From the NCBI GenBank assembly GCA_900554375.1, contig USHK01000010.1, positions 1-13,360 on the forward strand: DNA of 13,360 nucleotides. The letters run 5' to 3'. The DNA comes from an uncultured Sutterella sp. GTDB taxonomy: Bacteria > Pseudomonadota > Gammaproteobacteria > Burkholderiales > Burkholderiaceae_F. Positions 1 to 6,365 of this stretch are shown in pieces; position 1 is the first letter of the stretch; each line of letters begins with the position of its first letter. A program made the position numbers and the translations under genes. Under the pieces are notes generated by a model. The model was not told where the DNA came from. It made no database searches and worked only from the letters and a program-made list of their open reading frames with translations.

Positions 1-48
1 CGAGATTCATGAGCGTCTCGTGGGCTCGGAGATGTGTATAAGAGACAG
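1..48 (+). other. Nextera i7-side sequencing adapter (artefact)
   Basis: Positions 15-29 are GTCTCGTGGGCTCGG and 30-48 are the Tn5 mosaic end AGATGTGTATAAGAGACAG, together the standard Nextera read-2 adapter. Positions 1-6 (CGAGAT) are the end of the P7 primer, and 7-14 (TCATGAGC) are then the eight-base i7 index. None of this is genomic. It adds a false 13-residue tail to the exporter gene that follows. Confidence 0.98.
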
Positions 49-654
49 AATTAATGCAGTTCCAAAAACCCCAAATATTGCCCCGCAGATGCCGTCAATC
101 CACCTGCCGGACTTTCGGTAAAAAGCCTTTGGTTTCGGCAACCCCAAAATCAGAGCAACAAAAGAAAACCAAAAGAAACTTTCTAGGACCACCACTGCGT
201 AAATTAAAATGGCCTCGCTCGTCCCCATATCTGCGGTAATAAAGAGCGAAAAAACGGAACTAAAGTAAATTAGAGCTTTTGCATTCGATAAATTTGTCAA
301 AAGTCCGATGGCAAAAGATCTAAAGCCCGAACGGGGCGTCGGTACATTCTGCTGGCTCGCTGTTTGCTTATTGCATGCGCTTCTCAAAAGAAGAAAGGCC
401 AGCCACCCCAAGTAGAGGCCGCCCAAGAACATAATCAACTGCTGCAGCCAAGCAAACTGCTCAAACAACCACTGAAGGCCTAACAATGAGAGCGCCGCCC
501 AAAAAGCTACGCCTAGAGTAATGCCCAATACACAGCACAACGCCTCTTTTCGAGATCTTCCGACGGCCGTCTGCATTACGATAAAACAATCCGGTCCAGG
601 AGACATTAAGGCAATTAAGTGGACGGCGGCAATCGTAAAAAGAGTCGAAAGCAT
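49..654 (-). CDS. rhtC: RhtC-like amino-acid exporter (LysE/RhtB family), 3' end cut by adapter
   Basis: Inner-membrane exporter of the LysE/RhtB family; RhtC of E. coli exports threonine. The genomic part encodes 202 residues. The first helix carries LIALMSPGPD followed by a QTAVGRSRKEA segment, then LGITLGV, and further on GLLTNLSNAKALIYFSSVFSLF. All of these align by eye with RhtC (LMSPGPDFF, QTAVSRSRKEA, LTNLANPKAIIYFGSVFSLF). The family length is about 206 residues, so only a few C-terminal residues are missing. The open reading frame continues to position 7, but its last 13 codons (LSLIHISEPTRRS) are adapter. AAGGA lies a short distance upstream of the ATG at 654. The substrate is inferred from family resemblance. 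Confidence 0.88.
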
Positions 655-691
655 TGGGAATCCTTGATCGGTAAACAGTAGCTAATCTGAA

Positions 692-697
692 ATTGTA
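692..697 (-). promoter_or_regulatory. Possible -10 element of the rhtC-like gene
   Basis: Read on the minus strand this is TACAAT, one base from the sigma-70 -10 consensus, about 38 bases before the start codon. No good -35 hexamer is visible 16-18 bases upstream, so this is a weak call. It lies downstream of the porin terminator, so the exporter would need its own promoter. Confidence 0.28.
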
Positions 698-710
698 TTA
701 TTTCGTACGC

Positions 711-755
711 CTCGAAAATAAATGAGCGGCAGAATCAACTTCCAATCCTGCCGCT
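711..755 (-). terminator. Terminator of the porin gene
   Basis: A perfect 8-bp stem (AGCGGCAG at 725-732 with CTGCCGCT at 748-755) encloses a 15-base loop. On the minus strand it is followed by a moderately T-rich stretch, CATTTATTTTCG. It lies about 60 bases past the porin stop codon. The U-tract is not perfect. Confidence 0.6.
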
Positions 756-813
756 GGTTACGTTATTTACCTTTGATAGGTTTATCCATCAGGCAACTTT
801 CAAAAAGCCGTTT

Positions 814-1911
814 TTAAAATGCGTGGTGGAGACCCAAGCCTAGGCTCCAAGACTTAAAGTTTTCTTCCACAGCTTTTTCCTTCAGCATCTTGCCTGCAGT
901 CGCATAGGCACCCCAACCATAAACAAAGGTACGTTTAGAAAGCGGGTATTCATAGGCAGCCCCGACTGTAAAGCGGTTAAATTTGTTATTTGACAGCTTT
1001 TCATCACCCACGACAACTCCGTCGGCTGATTTGACTTTTCCGAACCCATAATTCGCTGCAACTTTGAATGTACCGCCTGCCGCAGGCACTTCTGCACCCA
1101 AAGTAAATGCATTCTGATTCATGCCTTTTCCGGCAACAGTAACATCTTCTAATTGGTCAAAACCGTGGAAGCGGCTCGCATACTGATAACCGAAGAAAGC
1201 CTTAGCAACTTCAAAGTCATAAGCTGCACTGAGGCTGTACACCATTGTCGCTTTATCTTTGTTTTCTGCGCCCTTGTTGTCAAAACGCTCGACAATACCG
1301 GCAAGAGACAAATTACCGATTTCATAAGTAGCGCCCAAGCCATAGTAGTGGCTGTTGCGCGACCATTTTTGAGAATCCTCTTCTACCCCGTTTGAATATT
1401 GCGCATGAATCTTAAAACCACCGAATTCAGGAGAAACGTAAACGATGCTGTTATTGTTAATCTGACCAGTGACAAATGTATTTCCCAGCCCGGCCTGGAG
1501 GTAGTCGGTACCAAAGGGAGAAGCGTCCCAGATTGAATAAGAGCCTTCATAAGACGCTAATCCGCCCATCCGGCCAAAGGCAAGTTCGCCAAAATTACCG
1601 GACAAGGAGAGGGTTGCCTGCTTGCTGAAAGCCTTACCGTCTTCTCCAGTCGCCCCATTATCCATAGTAAAACCGTTTTCCAAAAGAAAGCCGACGGAGT
1701 ATCCGTTTCCTAAATCTTCGCTGCCTTCCAATCCCCAAACGCTGCCTCCGGCAATACCGTCATCCAAAGAAACAGTTGCATCACCTCCTTTTGCTTTATT
1801 GACAACCACTGCTCCGTCAATTGTCCCGTAAAGCGTGACTTGGGATTCGGCCACAGCCATCGTACCAGCGGAGGCCAGTGCAAGGGCTAAAACTGTTTTA
1901 GCTAATTTCAT
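814..1911 (-). CDS. Outer-membrane general porin (Burkholderiales type)
   Basis: Encodes a 365-residue trimeric-porin-type protein that should form a diffusion channel in the outer membrane. Residues 1-21 are a classical signal peptide (MKLAKT, then an Ala/Leu-rich core, cleaved after AVA). The mature protein begins ESQVTLYGTIDGAV, the hallmark start of betaproteobacterial porins, and ends HHAF with the terminal Phe that BAM recognises. The rest shows alternating beta-strand patterns (for example AFGRMGGLASYEGSYSIWD and FGGFKIHAQYSNGV). The ATG at 1911 is preferred over an in-frame upstream ATG at 1938 because the signal peptide begins there and AGAGG precedes it. The gene has its own terminator and a Fur-box-like leader site, so it is probably a single-gene transcript. 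Specificity cannot be told from the sequence. Confidence 0.93.
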   Translation of the reverse strand: MKLAKTVLALALASAGTMAVAESQVTLYGTIDGAVVVNKAKGGDATVSLDDGIAGGSVWGLEGSEDLGNGYSVGFLLENGFTMDNGATGEDGKAFSKQATLSLSGNFGELAFGRMGGLASYEGSYSIWDASPFGTDYLQAGLGNTFVTGQINNNSIVYVSPEFGGFKIHAQYSNGVEEDSQKWSRNSHYYGLGATYEIGNLSLAGIVERFDNKGAENKDKATMVYSLSAAYDFEVAKAFFGYQYASRFHGFDQLEDVTVAGKGMNQNAFTLGAEVPAAGGTFKVAANYGFGKVKSADGVVVGDEKLSNNKFNRFTVGAAYEYPLSKRTFVYGWGAYATAGKMLKEKAVEENFKSWSLGLGLHHAF

Positions 1912-1940
1912 ACTACCTCTGAAAATTATAAAAAACATTG

Positions 1941-1959
1941 AACAAGAATCATTCTCATT
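1941..1959 (-). promoter_or_regulatory. Fur-box-like site in the porin leader
   Basis: On the minus strand the core reads TGAGAATGATTCTTG, built on the dyad AGAAT-G-ATTCT. It matches 10 of 14 defined positions of the 7-1-7 Fur consensus TGATAAT-N-ATTATCA by hand comparison. Its centre is about 40 bases before the porin ATG. A possible -10 (TAGAAT on the minus strand) directly overlaps its upstream edge, which would suit repression by iron-loaded Fur. Confidence 0.45.
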
Positions 1960-2112
1960 CTATTTCATAACGATTTAAAAATTAAAACTTTGGAATAAGG
2001 ATTGCTTTTTGTGGTTTCAGAGACAAAAATATGAAATTTCCTTCAGATTTTCAACACGTTATCCTTTCTGAGGAAATCTTATACGAAGCTAAAGAAAAAT
2101 AATTGCCTTGGG

Positions 2113-2137
2113 GACAATCAAAAGTTGCTTGATTGTC
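2113..2137. repeat. Perfect 9-bp hairpin
   Basis: GACAATCAA at 2113-2121 and TTGATTGTC at 2129-2137 pair without mismatch around a 7-base loop. There is no adjacent T-run on either strand, so it is not a standard terminator. It may be an operator or a structural element of an unmapped transcript. Confidence 0.6.
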
Positions 2138-2388
2138 AAAGATCTGAGGACCTCGGGCAGACTTCCATACACATCCTAAACAAAAGCCCGTGGTATGAGA
2201 TTCAGCCGAACTACTGTATAGCTACATATGGTGCATATTCGAGCAATTCGGCTATAGGCGAGTACCTGCACATGCGAAAAGGCACCTCACAACTGCTGCT
2301 TATCCACAAAAAGACCACCATCGAGTCCGATCAGTTTTTGAGCTGCTTATATTCGAATTCTATTAGTGTGAATAATGTAGATTGTGAG

Positions 2389-2487
2389 ATGCCGGCACGC
2401 CTCGTCAGACGTTTCAATCATGCGAACCTTACGGGTTCGGCACCTAGCCGTCTGCTCCGCGCTCACGCACGGGGGATTTCTCGGCAT
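2389..2487. ncRNA. Candidate structured RNA, strand and identity unknown
   Basis: Three nested complementary pairs lie in register: ATGCCG (2389-2394) with CGGCAT (2482-2487), CAGACG (2406-2411) with CGTCTG (2449-2454), and CGAACC (2423-2428) with GGTTCG (2434-2439) around a 5-base loop. The stretch is more GC-rich than its surroundings. I tried and failed to match it to SRP RNA, 6S RNA, tmRNA, RNase P or common riboswitches. No terminator follows on either strand, so the call stays low. Confidence 0.3.
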
Positions 2488-2497
2488 TCGTTAAAAC

Positions 2498-2677
2498 TCA
2501 GCCTAGTTTAAATCCTACGCCTAACAGTCCTGCGAACCCAGCGATTCCTAAAACCACCAGAATTAACAAGCAAATAAACGCAACGACACTAATTTTTTTC
2601 TTTGCAACAAAGTAAACCAATGCAGCAAGAATAAGCACGCTGAGCGCTGCCCAAATTACTGTGAATACATCAATCAT
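2498..2677 (-). CDS. Small two-helix membrane protein, unknown function
   Basis: A 59-residue protein, MIDVFTVIWAALSV onward, made almost wholly of two hydrophobic segments (about residues 4-24 and 30-52) separated by the basic turn AKKKIS, ending GVGFKLG. It should sit in the inner membrane as a helical hairpin. The start at 2677 is fixed by AAGGAGGTG five bases upstream, a nearly full anti-16S match and the strongest ribosome binding site in the window. An upstream in-frame ATG at 2698 would place that site inside the gene. No family was recognised, and it does not fit the YtjA/DUF1328 pattern well. It lies alone, downstream of mutM on the same strand, with a 244-base gap. Confidence 0.7.
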   Translation of the reverse strand: MIDVFTVIWAALSVLILAALVYFVAKKKISVVAFICLLILVVLGIAGFAGLLGVGFKLG

Positions 2678-2752
2678 GATGACACCTCCTTCACTCAATC
2701 TACTATTGTTTAACAGTTGCTTACGAACACCAGCTCCGAAATAGGCAACTTC

Positions 2753-2783
2753 AAGGCGTGGAAAATACTGTCCTTTACGCCTT
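2753..2783. repeat. Inverted repeat upstream of the small membrane gene
   Basis: AAGGCGT (2753-2759) and ACGCCTT (2777-2783) are complementary around 17 bases, about 76 bases before the small membrane gene and downstream of mutM. It lacks a U-tract on either strand. It could be an operator or a leftover terminator stem. The rest of 2678-2921 shows nothing else. Confidence 0.35.
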
Positions 2784-2921
2784 TAAATCAGTAGATTCGG
2801 ATGATTCGGTTTCGGAAAAAATCTGCTGACAACTCTTTAAATAGAGTCAGGTTAATGACAAGACTCAGCTTTCAAAAAAGAATAATCATCTTCCTTTATC
2901 CGTATCAGCACGCCTCTTTTA

Positions 2922-3746
2922 CTATCTTCTTTGGCAGTGACTGCAAAAATATGTCGCCCTTTTGTTTTGAACAATTTTTTTGATTGGACGGCCACAACAG
3001 GAACAAGGCTTTCCAGCTTTTCCATACACCTTAGCGTTTAAAGTAAAGTACCCTTGTTCCCCCTCGGCTGAGACAAAATCTTTCAGAGTAGAACCTCCTT
3101 CCTGTAAAGATAACGTCAACACCTGTCTAATCGCCGCTACCAGCCGCTCTAGGCGTTTCGTTGAAAGTTTGTTTGCAGGAGTCAGAGGAGAAATACGAGC
3201 CTCAAACAAAGACTCAGAACAATAAATATTCCCCACGCCAACAACGTATTTTCCTGTCAACAGAGCTTCCTTAATCGGCAGCGAAGTATTTGCTAAAGCG
3301 GAATGCAGCCGATCCGCAGTAAAGTCATCCGAAAAAGGCTCTTCACCCAACTTCGCGATTTCAGGCAACTCGTGAGGGTTTTGGTACTCGGGCAGCCAAA
3401 TCAAAAAGCCAAAACGCCTAGGATCGTGGTAACGGACCGCCAAATCCCCGAAGAGGATGTCTATATGGTCGTGTTTAACCGGTTCAGTAGCTTTAGGATC
3501 AACGATCCGCATTACCCCTGACATTCCGAGATGAGAAACGATATATCCGCGATCAAAATACCAAATCAGGTATTTACCTCTTCTTTCAATTGACCGCAAA
3601 CATTGTCCTTTCAGCAACTCTGAAAGATTTGCCGGAACAACTTTACGAAATCGCGTCTCGCGGACAACAGCACCCGTGCAACGTCGGCCGCCGACACGCT
3701 TCAATATTCCTAGTCGGGTAATTTCTACTTCGGGAAGTTCAGGCAT
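2922..3746 (-). CDS. mutM: Formamidopyrimidine-DNA glycosylase (MutM/Fpg)
   Basis: Bifunctional DNA glycosylase/AP lyase that removes 8-oxoguanine and formamidopyrimidines in base-excision repair. The 274-residue product (E. coli 269) begins PELPEVE after Met removal, giving the catalytic Pro2 and Glu3. Lys58 in RRGKYL corresponds to E. coli Lys57. VGVGNIYCSE is the helix-two-turn-helix Asn motif, and the C-terminal zinc finger has Cys248, Cys251, Cys268 and Cys271. The start is fixed because the N-terminal proline must follow Met, although no clear Shine-Dalgarno sequence is present. A small ORF ends 12 bases upstream and may be cotranscribed. No convincing terminator follows. Confidence 0.98.
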   Translation of the reverse strand: MPELPEVEITRLGILKRVGGRRCTGAVVRETRFRKVVPANLSELLKGQCLRSIERRGKYLIWYFDRGYIVSHLGMSGVMRIVDPKATEPVKHDHIDILFGDLAVRYHDPRRFGFLIWLPEYQNPHELPEIAKLGEEPFSDDFTADRLHSALANTSLPIKEALLTGKYVVGVGNIYCSESLFEARISPLTPANKLSTKRLERLVAAIRQVLTLSLQEGGSTLKDFVSAEGEQGYFTLNAKVYGKAGKPCSCCGRPIKKIVQNKRATYFCSHCQRR

Positions 3747-3758
3747 AACACCGAAGAA

Positions 3759-3950
3759 CTAAACGGGACGCACTGAAGCCGAAAACACGTTCCAAACAGA
3801 CTGCTTCTGAGTTCCGGAAGAATGTGCTTCCGTTAAAAAGGAAGGTAAAACAACTTTTTGAGCGCCCTTCAATGAGATCTTCCTGCGCTGGGTGATTCTG
3901 CGAATACCTGCTGAAGCGACCTTTGCTTCAAATTCAGAATTTTGGTTCAT
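3759..3950 (-). CDS. Hypothetical 63-residue protein upstream of mutM
   Basis: A short basic protein (MNQNSEFEAKVASAGIRRITQRRKISLKG...) with AGAGG eight bases before its ATG and a stop 12 bases before mutM. No signal peptide, membrane segment or known motif is visible. The support is the ribosome binding site and the tight spacing. It could equally be untranslated leader sequence of mutM. Confidence 0.35.
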   Translation of the reverse strand: MNQNSEFEAKVASAGIRRITQRRKISLKGAQKVVLPSFLTEAHSSGTQKQSVWNVFSASVRPV

Positions 3951-4111
3951 TACAGCAACCTCTGGAAGGACAAACTAAGTAAAGACAATTATCACCATCC
4001 CCTCAGGGTAAGTACATAGACATTATCCCTTAGCTAATACTCATATATGGTATGAATCCGTGGAGTGCTTGTGCTTGCGCTAAAATTTCCAGATCAACTC
4101 ATGGGCATACG

Positions 4112-4564
4112 ATGGTAAAGAAAAATACTTCCGGGATCGCTTTATACAAAGAAGATTTGAAGCAAAGCATTGAAGAGCTGACTGATATTCAAAGAAAAAT
4201 GCTCTCTCTTACTTTATCGGATCTGAACCCCGAGGAATTCAAACTCGACAAAATTTATCCCGTTTCCGTGGACAGTTTTCCTGAATTTCGCTCCCAAAAC
4301 GCTGAGGAAGCCTATGAAACATTGATTGAATCTGCGTCTTCCCTCTTTGATAAATTCGTCATGATCCGAGGCGGGATTGAAGCACAGACTGAAGATGAAA
4401 TTGAGTTCTACCGCTGGCTTTCGCAATTAAGATATTCCGACAAAACATACTCGGTGGGTCTAATTTTTTCCAATATGGTCAAGTTGTACTTGACAGATAT
4501 ACAAGAGATTCTCTTAAAGAAAACGGAGCCTTGCGTCCAAAAAGAGCTCGACCTTTTCGGCTAA
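4112..4564 (+). CDS. Lone N-terminal domain of a Rep_3-type replication initiator (possible truncated gene)
   Basis: The 150-residue product starts MVKKNTSGIALYKEDLKQSIEELTDIQRKMLSLTLSDLNPEE. It resembles the first winged-helix domain of RepB/RepA/Pi initiators of the Rep_3 family, which typically open VKKxNxLxxA...LxxxEQRxLLxAL...I. The later parts also fit: VSVDSFPEFRSQNAEEAYETLIESASSLFDKFVMI is the VxxFAELFG...AYxxLxxAxxxLxxRxxxI region, and YRWLSQLRYSDKTYSVGLIFSNMVKLYL is the WVSxxxYxxxxGxVxLxFSxxxxPYL strand pair. Full family members have a second winged helix and about 300 residues, which are absent here, and no remnant is readable in other frames after the stop. An in-frame ATG at 4052 adds 20 residues of unlikely composition; neither start has a clear ribosome binding site. 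No plasmid genes surround it. Confidence 0.6.
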   Translation: MVKKNTSGIALYKEDLKQSIEELTDIQRKMLSLTLSDLNPEEFKLDKIYPVSVDSFPEFRSQNAEEAYETLIESASSLFDKFVMIRGGIEAQTEDEIEFYRWLSQLRYSDKTYSVGLIFSNMVKLYLTDIQEILLKKTEPCVQKELDLFG

Positions 4565-4744
4565 ACCTCGATATATTGAGACCTCACAAGAATTTTCACA
4601 ATTGACAGCTAAACCTGTGTTACCGATTAAAAAATAACCTATATAAGGGACGTGTTAACTTTCAAGAGGCCTTAACTGACAACGGTTTGTCGCGAAAACA
4701 GCACAGCCAAACACAAAAAACTGTTTTTTGCCCTAAAAAACCCT

Positions 4745-4750
4745 TATTAT
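4745..4750 (+). promoter_or_regulatory. Possible -10 element of hupB
   Basis: TATTAT lies 34 bases before the hupB ATG. Upstream, CAAAAAAC and GTTTTTTG form an 8-bp inverted repeat with one base between (near 4716-4732), covering the -35 area. The -35 itself is poor, as is common for activator-dependent HU promoters. A second candidate, TTGACA at 4601-4606, lies much further upstream. Confidence 0.3.
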
Positions 4751-4784
4751 CAGGGTTCCATTCAAACACTATCAGAGGAATCGA

Positions 4785-5063
4785 ATGAATAAAACTGAAT
4801 TGATTGCTGCCGTTGCAGAAGCTTCCGGTAAATCTAAAGCTGATGTTAAAGACGTTCTGGATGCTCTGACAGCTCAGATCGTCAAAACTGTTAAAGCTGG
4901 TGATGAAATCTCCTTAGTTGGTTTCGGAACTTTCAAATCTGCTAAGCGTGAAGCCCGTACCGGCCGCAATCCTGCAACCGGAGCAACGATCCAGATCCCC
5001 GCATCTGTCCAGCCGAAATTCGTTGCAGGCAAACAGTTCAAAGACGCTCTCAATACAAAATAA
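4785..5063 (+). CDS. hupB: Nucleoid protein HU (beta-type)
   Basis: The 92-residue DNABII protein binds and bends DNA without sequence specificity and helps compact the nucleoid. It starts MNKTELIAAVAEASG, has the GDEISLVGFGTF saddle, the arm with RTGRNPATGATIQIPA (proline at the intercalating position), and ends KPKFVAGKQFKDALNTK-like as in HU-beta. Length and start match the family exactly. AGAGGA lies five bases before the ATG. It is a single-gene unit closed by the strong bidirectional terminator that follows. Confidence 0.97.
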   Translation: MNKTELIAAVAEASGKSKADVKDVLDALTAQIVKTVKAGDEISLVGFGTFKSAKREARTGRNPATGATIQIPASVQPKFVAGKQFKDALNTK

Positions 5064-5082
5064 TTTGTTTTGAACCAAGCAA

Positions 5083-5128
5083 AAAGGCCGCAAAGAGTTT
5101 CTCTTCTACGGCCTTTATTTTTTGTTTT
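5083..5128. terminator. Bidirectional terminator between hupB and metC
   Basis: AAAGGCCG (5083-5090) pairs with CGGCCTTT (5109-5116); an inner AGAG/CTCT pair extends the hairpin. ATTTTTTGTTTT follows on the plus strand and TTTTTGC on the minus strand, so it can serve both converging genes. Confidence 0.85.
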
Positions 5129-5136
5129 AAGATGCA

Positions 5137-6333
5137 TTAAGCATCCCGCATTTTTGTAATAGCTTGGTTCAAATCGTCGATCATGTCTGCCGGATCTTCC
5201 AAACCGATATAGACACGAATCATAGTTCGCATCATTGTCGGATCTCCGCAGTTCCTTTTCCCGTAGCTTCTCAAAATCAAACTCTCAAATCCGCCCCAAG
5301 AATAACCCAACCCAAATAGTTTCAGAGCATTCATAAACCGGTTTATCTGCTCATCTGTGAAATGATCCTGAAATTGGAAAGCAAATAACCCAATCGGCCC
5401 CTTAAAATCCCTCTTATAAAGAGGATATCCCGGATCCTTTTCATAGGCGGGCCAAATTATTTTCTTAACCTCCTCTCGTTTAAGAAGCCAATCAACGACC
5501 TTTTTGGTATGCGCGCCCACAGCGTCCAGACGCACTTTCAAAGTATGCAGTCCACGAAGACCCATGTAAACACTTTGTGCCGAAGCATATTGTCCCGTCA
5601 TCTTACAAACGTCCTTCACCTGCTTCCACGTCTTTTCATTGCAGGTAACCGTAGACATCAATACGTCGCTGTAGCCGCAAATGTATTTTGTTGCCGAGTG
5701 AACGACAACATCCACTCCGTGCTTTAAAGGCTGAAAATTGATCGGCGTCGCATAAGTGTTGTCTATCATCGTAACGATATTATGTTTCCGGGCCGATGCC
5801 GCTATAGCCGGGACGTCCTGCATTTCGAAGGTATGACTTCCGGGGCTTTCCATATAAATCAAACGAGTATTGGGCCGAATAATTTTTTCTATTTCGGCAC
5901 CGATCGTCGGCTCGTAAAATTCAGTCTCAACCCCGAAATTCTTTAATAAAACCTCGCAGAACTGCCGCGTCGGACCATAAACGGAATCCGTTACGAGAAT
6001 ATGGTCGCCTGCCTTCACAAATGCCAACATCGGAATGGTGCATCCGGCCAATCCGGTGCTGAAAGCCCAGGTCCCAGCGCCTCCCTCGAGTTTGTTCATC
6101 GCGTCGTAAAAAGCGTCGTGTGTCGGGCCTCCGTCAGTGCCGTAAGTTTGTGCCGTTCCATCGCCGTACAAATGGTTGTCGACTCGCCCGAACAAGTCCT
6201 CCATATCATCATGAAGGATAGTCGAGCCCTCGTACGGAGGCACGTTCACATATCCTCCGCTTGCCGCCTCATTACGTCCGCAATGGGTGAGTACGGTTTG
6301 TAACCCTAATTCTTTTGTTGGTTTGTTATTCAT
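5137..6333 (-). CDS. metC: Cystathionine beta-lyase (PLP-dependent)
   Basis: Cys/Met-metabolism PLP enzyme, 398 residues (E. coli MetC 395). It cleaves cystathionine to homocysteine, pyruvate and ammonia in methionine synthesis. Lys216 in VHSATKY is the Schiff-base lysine; Asp191 in DNTYATP contacts the pyridine nitrogen; FSTGLAGCT is the phosphate-binding turn; the C-terminus has the RVYIGLEDPADMIDDL motif. The N-terminal active-site segment reads TYGTDGGPTHDAF where E. coli MetC has YGRRGTLTHF, so the usual arginine is a threonine (Thr66). The start at 6333 is chosen because conserved sequence begins with the GLQTVLTHCGRNE region; an in-frame extension upstream would overlap the LysR gene and lacks homology. 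It follows the LysR gene by 32 bases. A related gamma- or beta-lyase activity is possible. Confidence 0.88.
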   Translation of the reverse strand: MNNKPTKELGLQTVLTHCGRNEAASGGYVNVPPYEGSTILHDDMEDLFGRVDNHLYGDGTAQTYGTDGGPTHDAFYDAMNKLEGGAGTWAFSTGLAGCTIPMLAFVKAGDHILVTDSVYGPTRQFCEVLLKNFGVETEFYEPTIGAEIEKIIRPNTRLIYMESPGSHTFEMQDVPAIAASARKHNIVTMIDNTYATPINFQPLKHGVDVVVHSATKYICGYSDVLMSTVTCNEKTWKQVKDVCKMTGQYASAQSVYMGLRGLHTLKVRLDAVGAHTKKVVDWLLKREEVKKIIWPAYEKDPGYPLYKRDFKGPIGLFAFQFQDHFTDEQINRFMNALKLFGLGYSWGGFESLILRSYGKRNCGDPTMMRTMIRVYIGLEDPADMIDDLNQAITKMRDA

Positions 6334-6365
6334 TTCGACACTCTCTCGAATTACGCCTGAGGAAA

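Larger units (their letters stand above)
1960..2497. other. Long intergenic stretch with inverted repeats, no convincing gene
   Basis: Over 500 bases carry no ORF with a ribosome binding site or family resemblance. It holds a 9-bp perfect hairpin (2113-2137), pairs of complementary segments such as CGGGC/GCCCG (near 2154 and 2187) and AGCCGAA/TTCGGCT (near 2205-2251), one consensus DnaA box TTATCCACA at 2300-2308, and a nested-stem region at 2389-2487. A decayed gene or one or more RNA genes are both possible. Confidence 0.5.

Noticed and set aside
1912..1938. Porin start at the upstream ATG (1938)
   Set aside because: It would place MFFIIFRGS before a perfect signal peptide and would ignore the AGAGG before 1911.
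2389..2487. 6S RNA, SRP RNA or tmRNA
   Set aside because: GGCATCTC on the minus strand recalls the 3' end of 6S RNA, but the element is far too short, lacks the 6S bubble sequences, lacks GGAAGCAGCC of SRP RNA and lacks tmRNA ends.
2125..2511. A 128-codon plus-strand ORF in the long gap
   Set aside because: It needs a TTG start without ribosome binding site, has no family resemblance, overlaps the 3' end of the small membrane gene, and its second half is the nested-repeat region.
2801..2983. A 60-codon plus-strand ORF overlapping the end of mutM
   Set aside because: No ribosome binding site; its last third is antisense to the conserved zinc-finger end of mutM.
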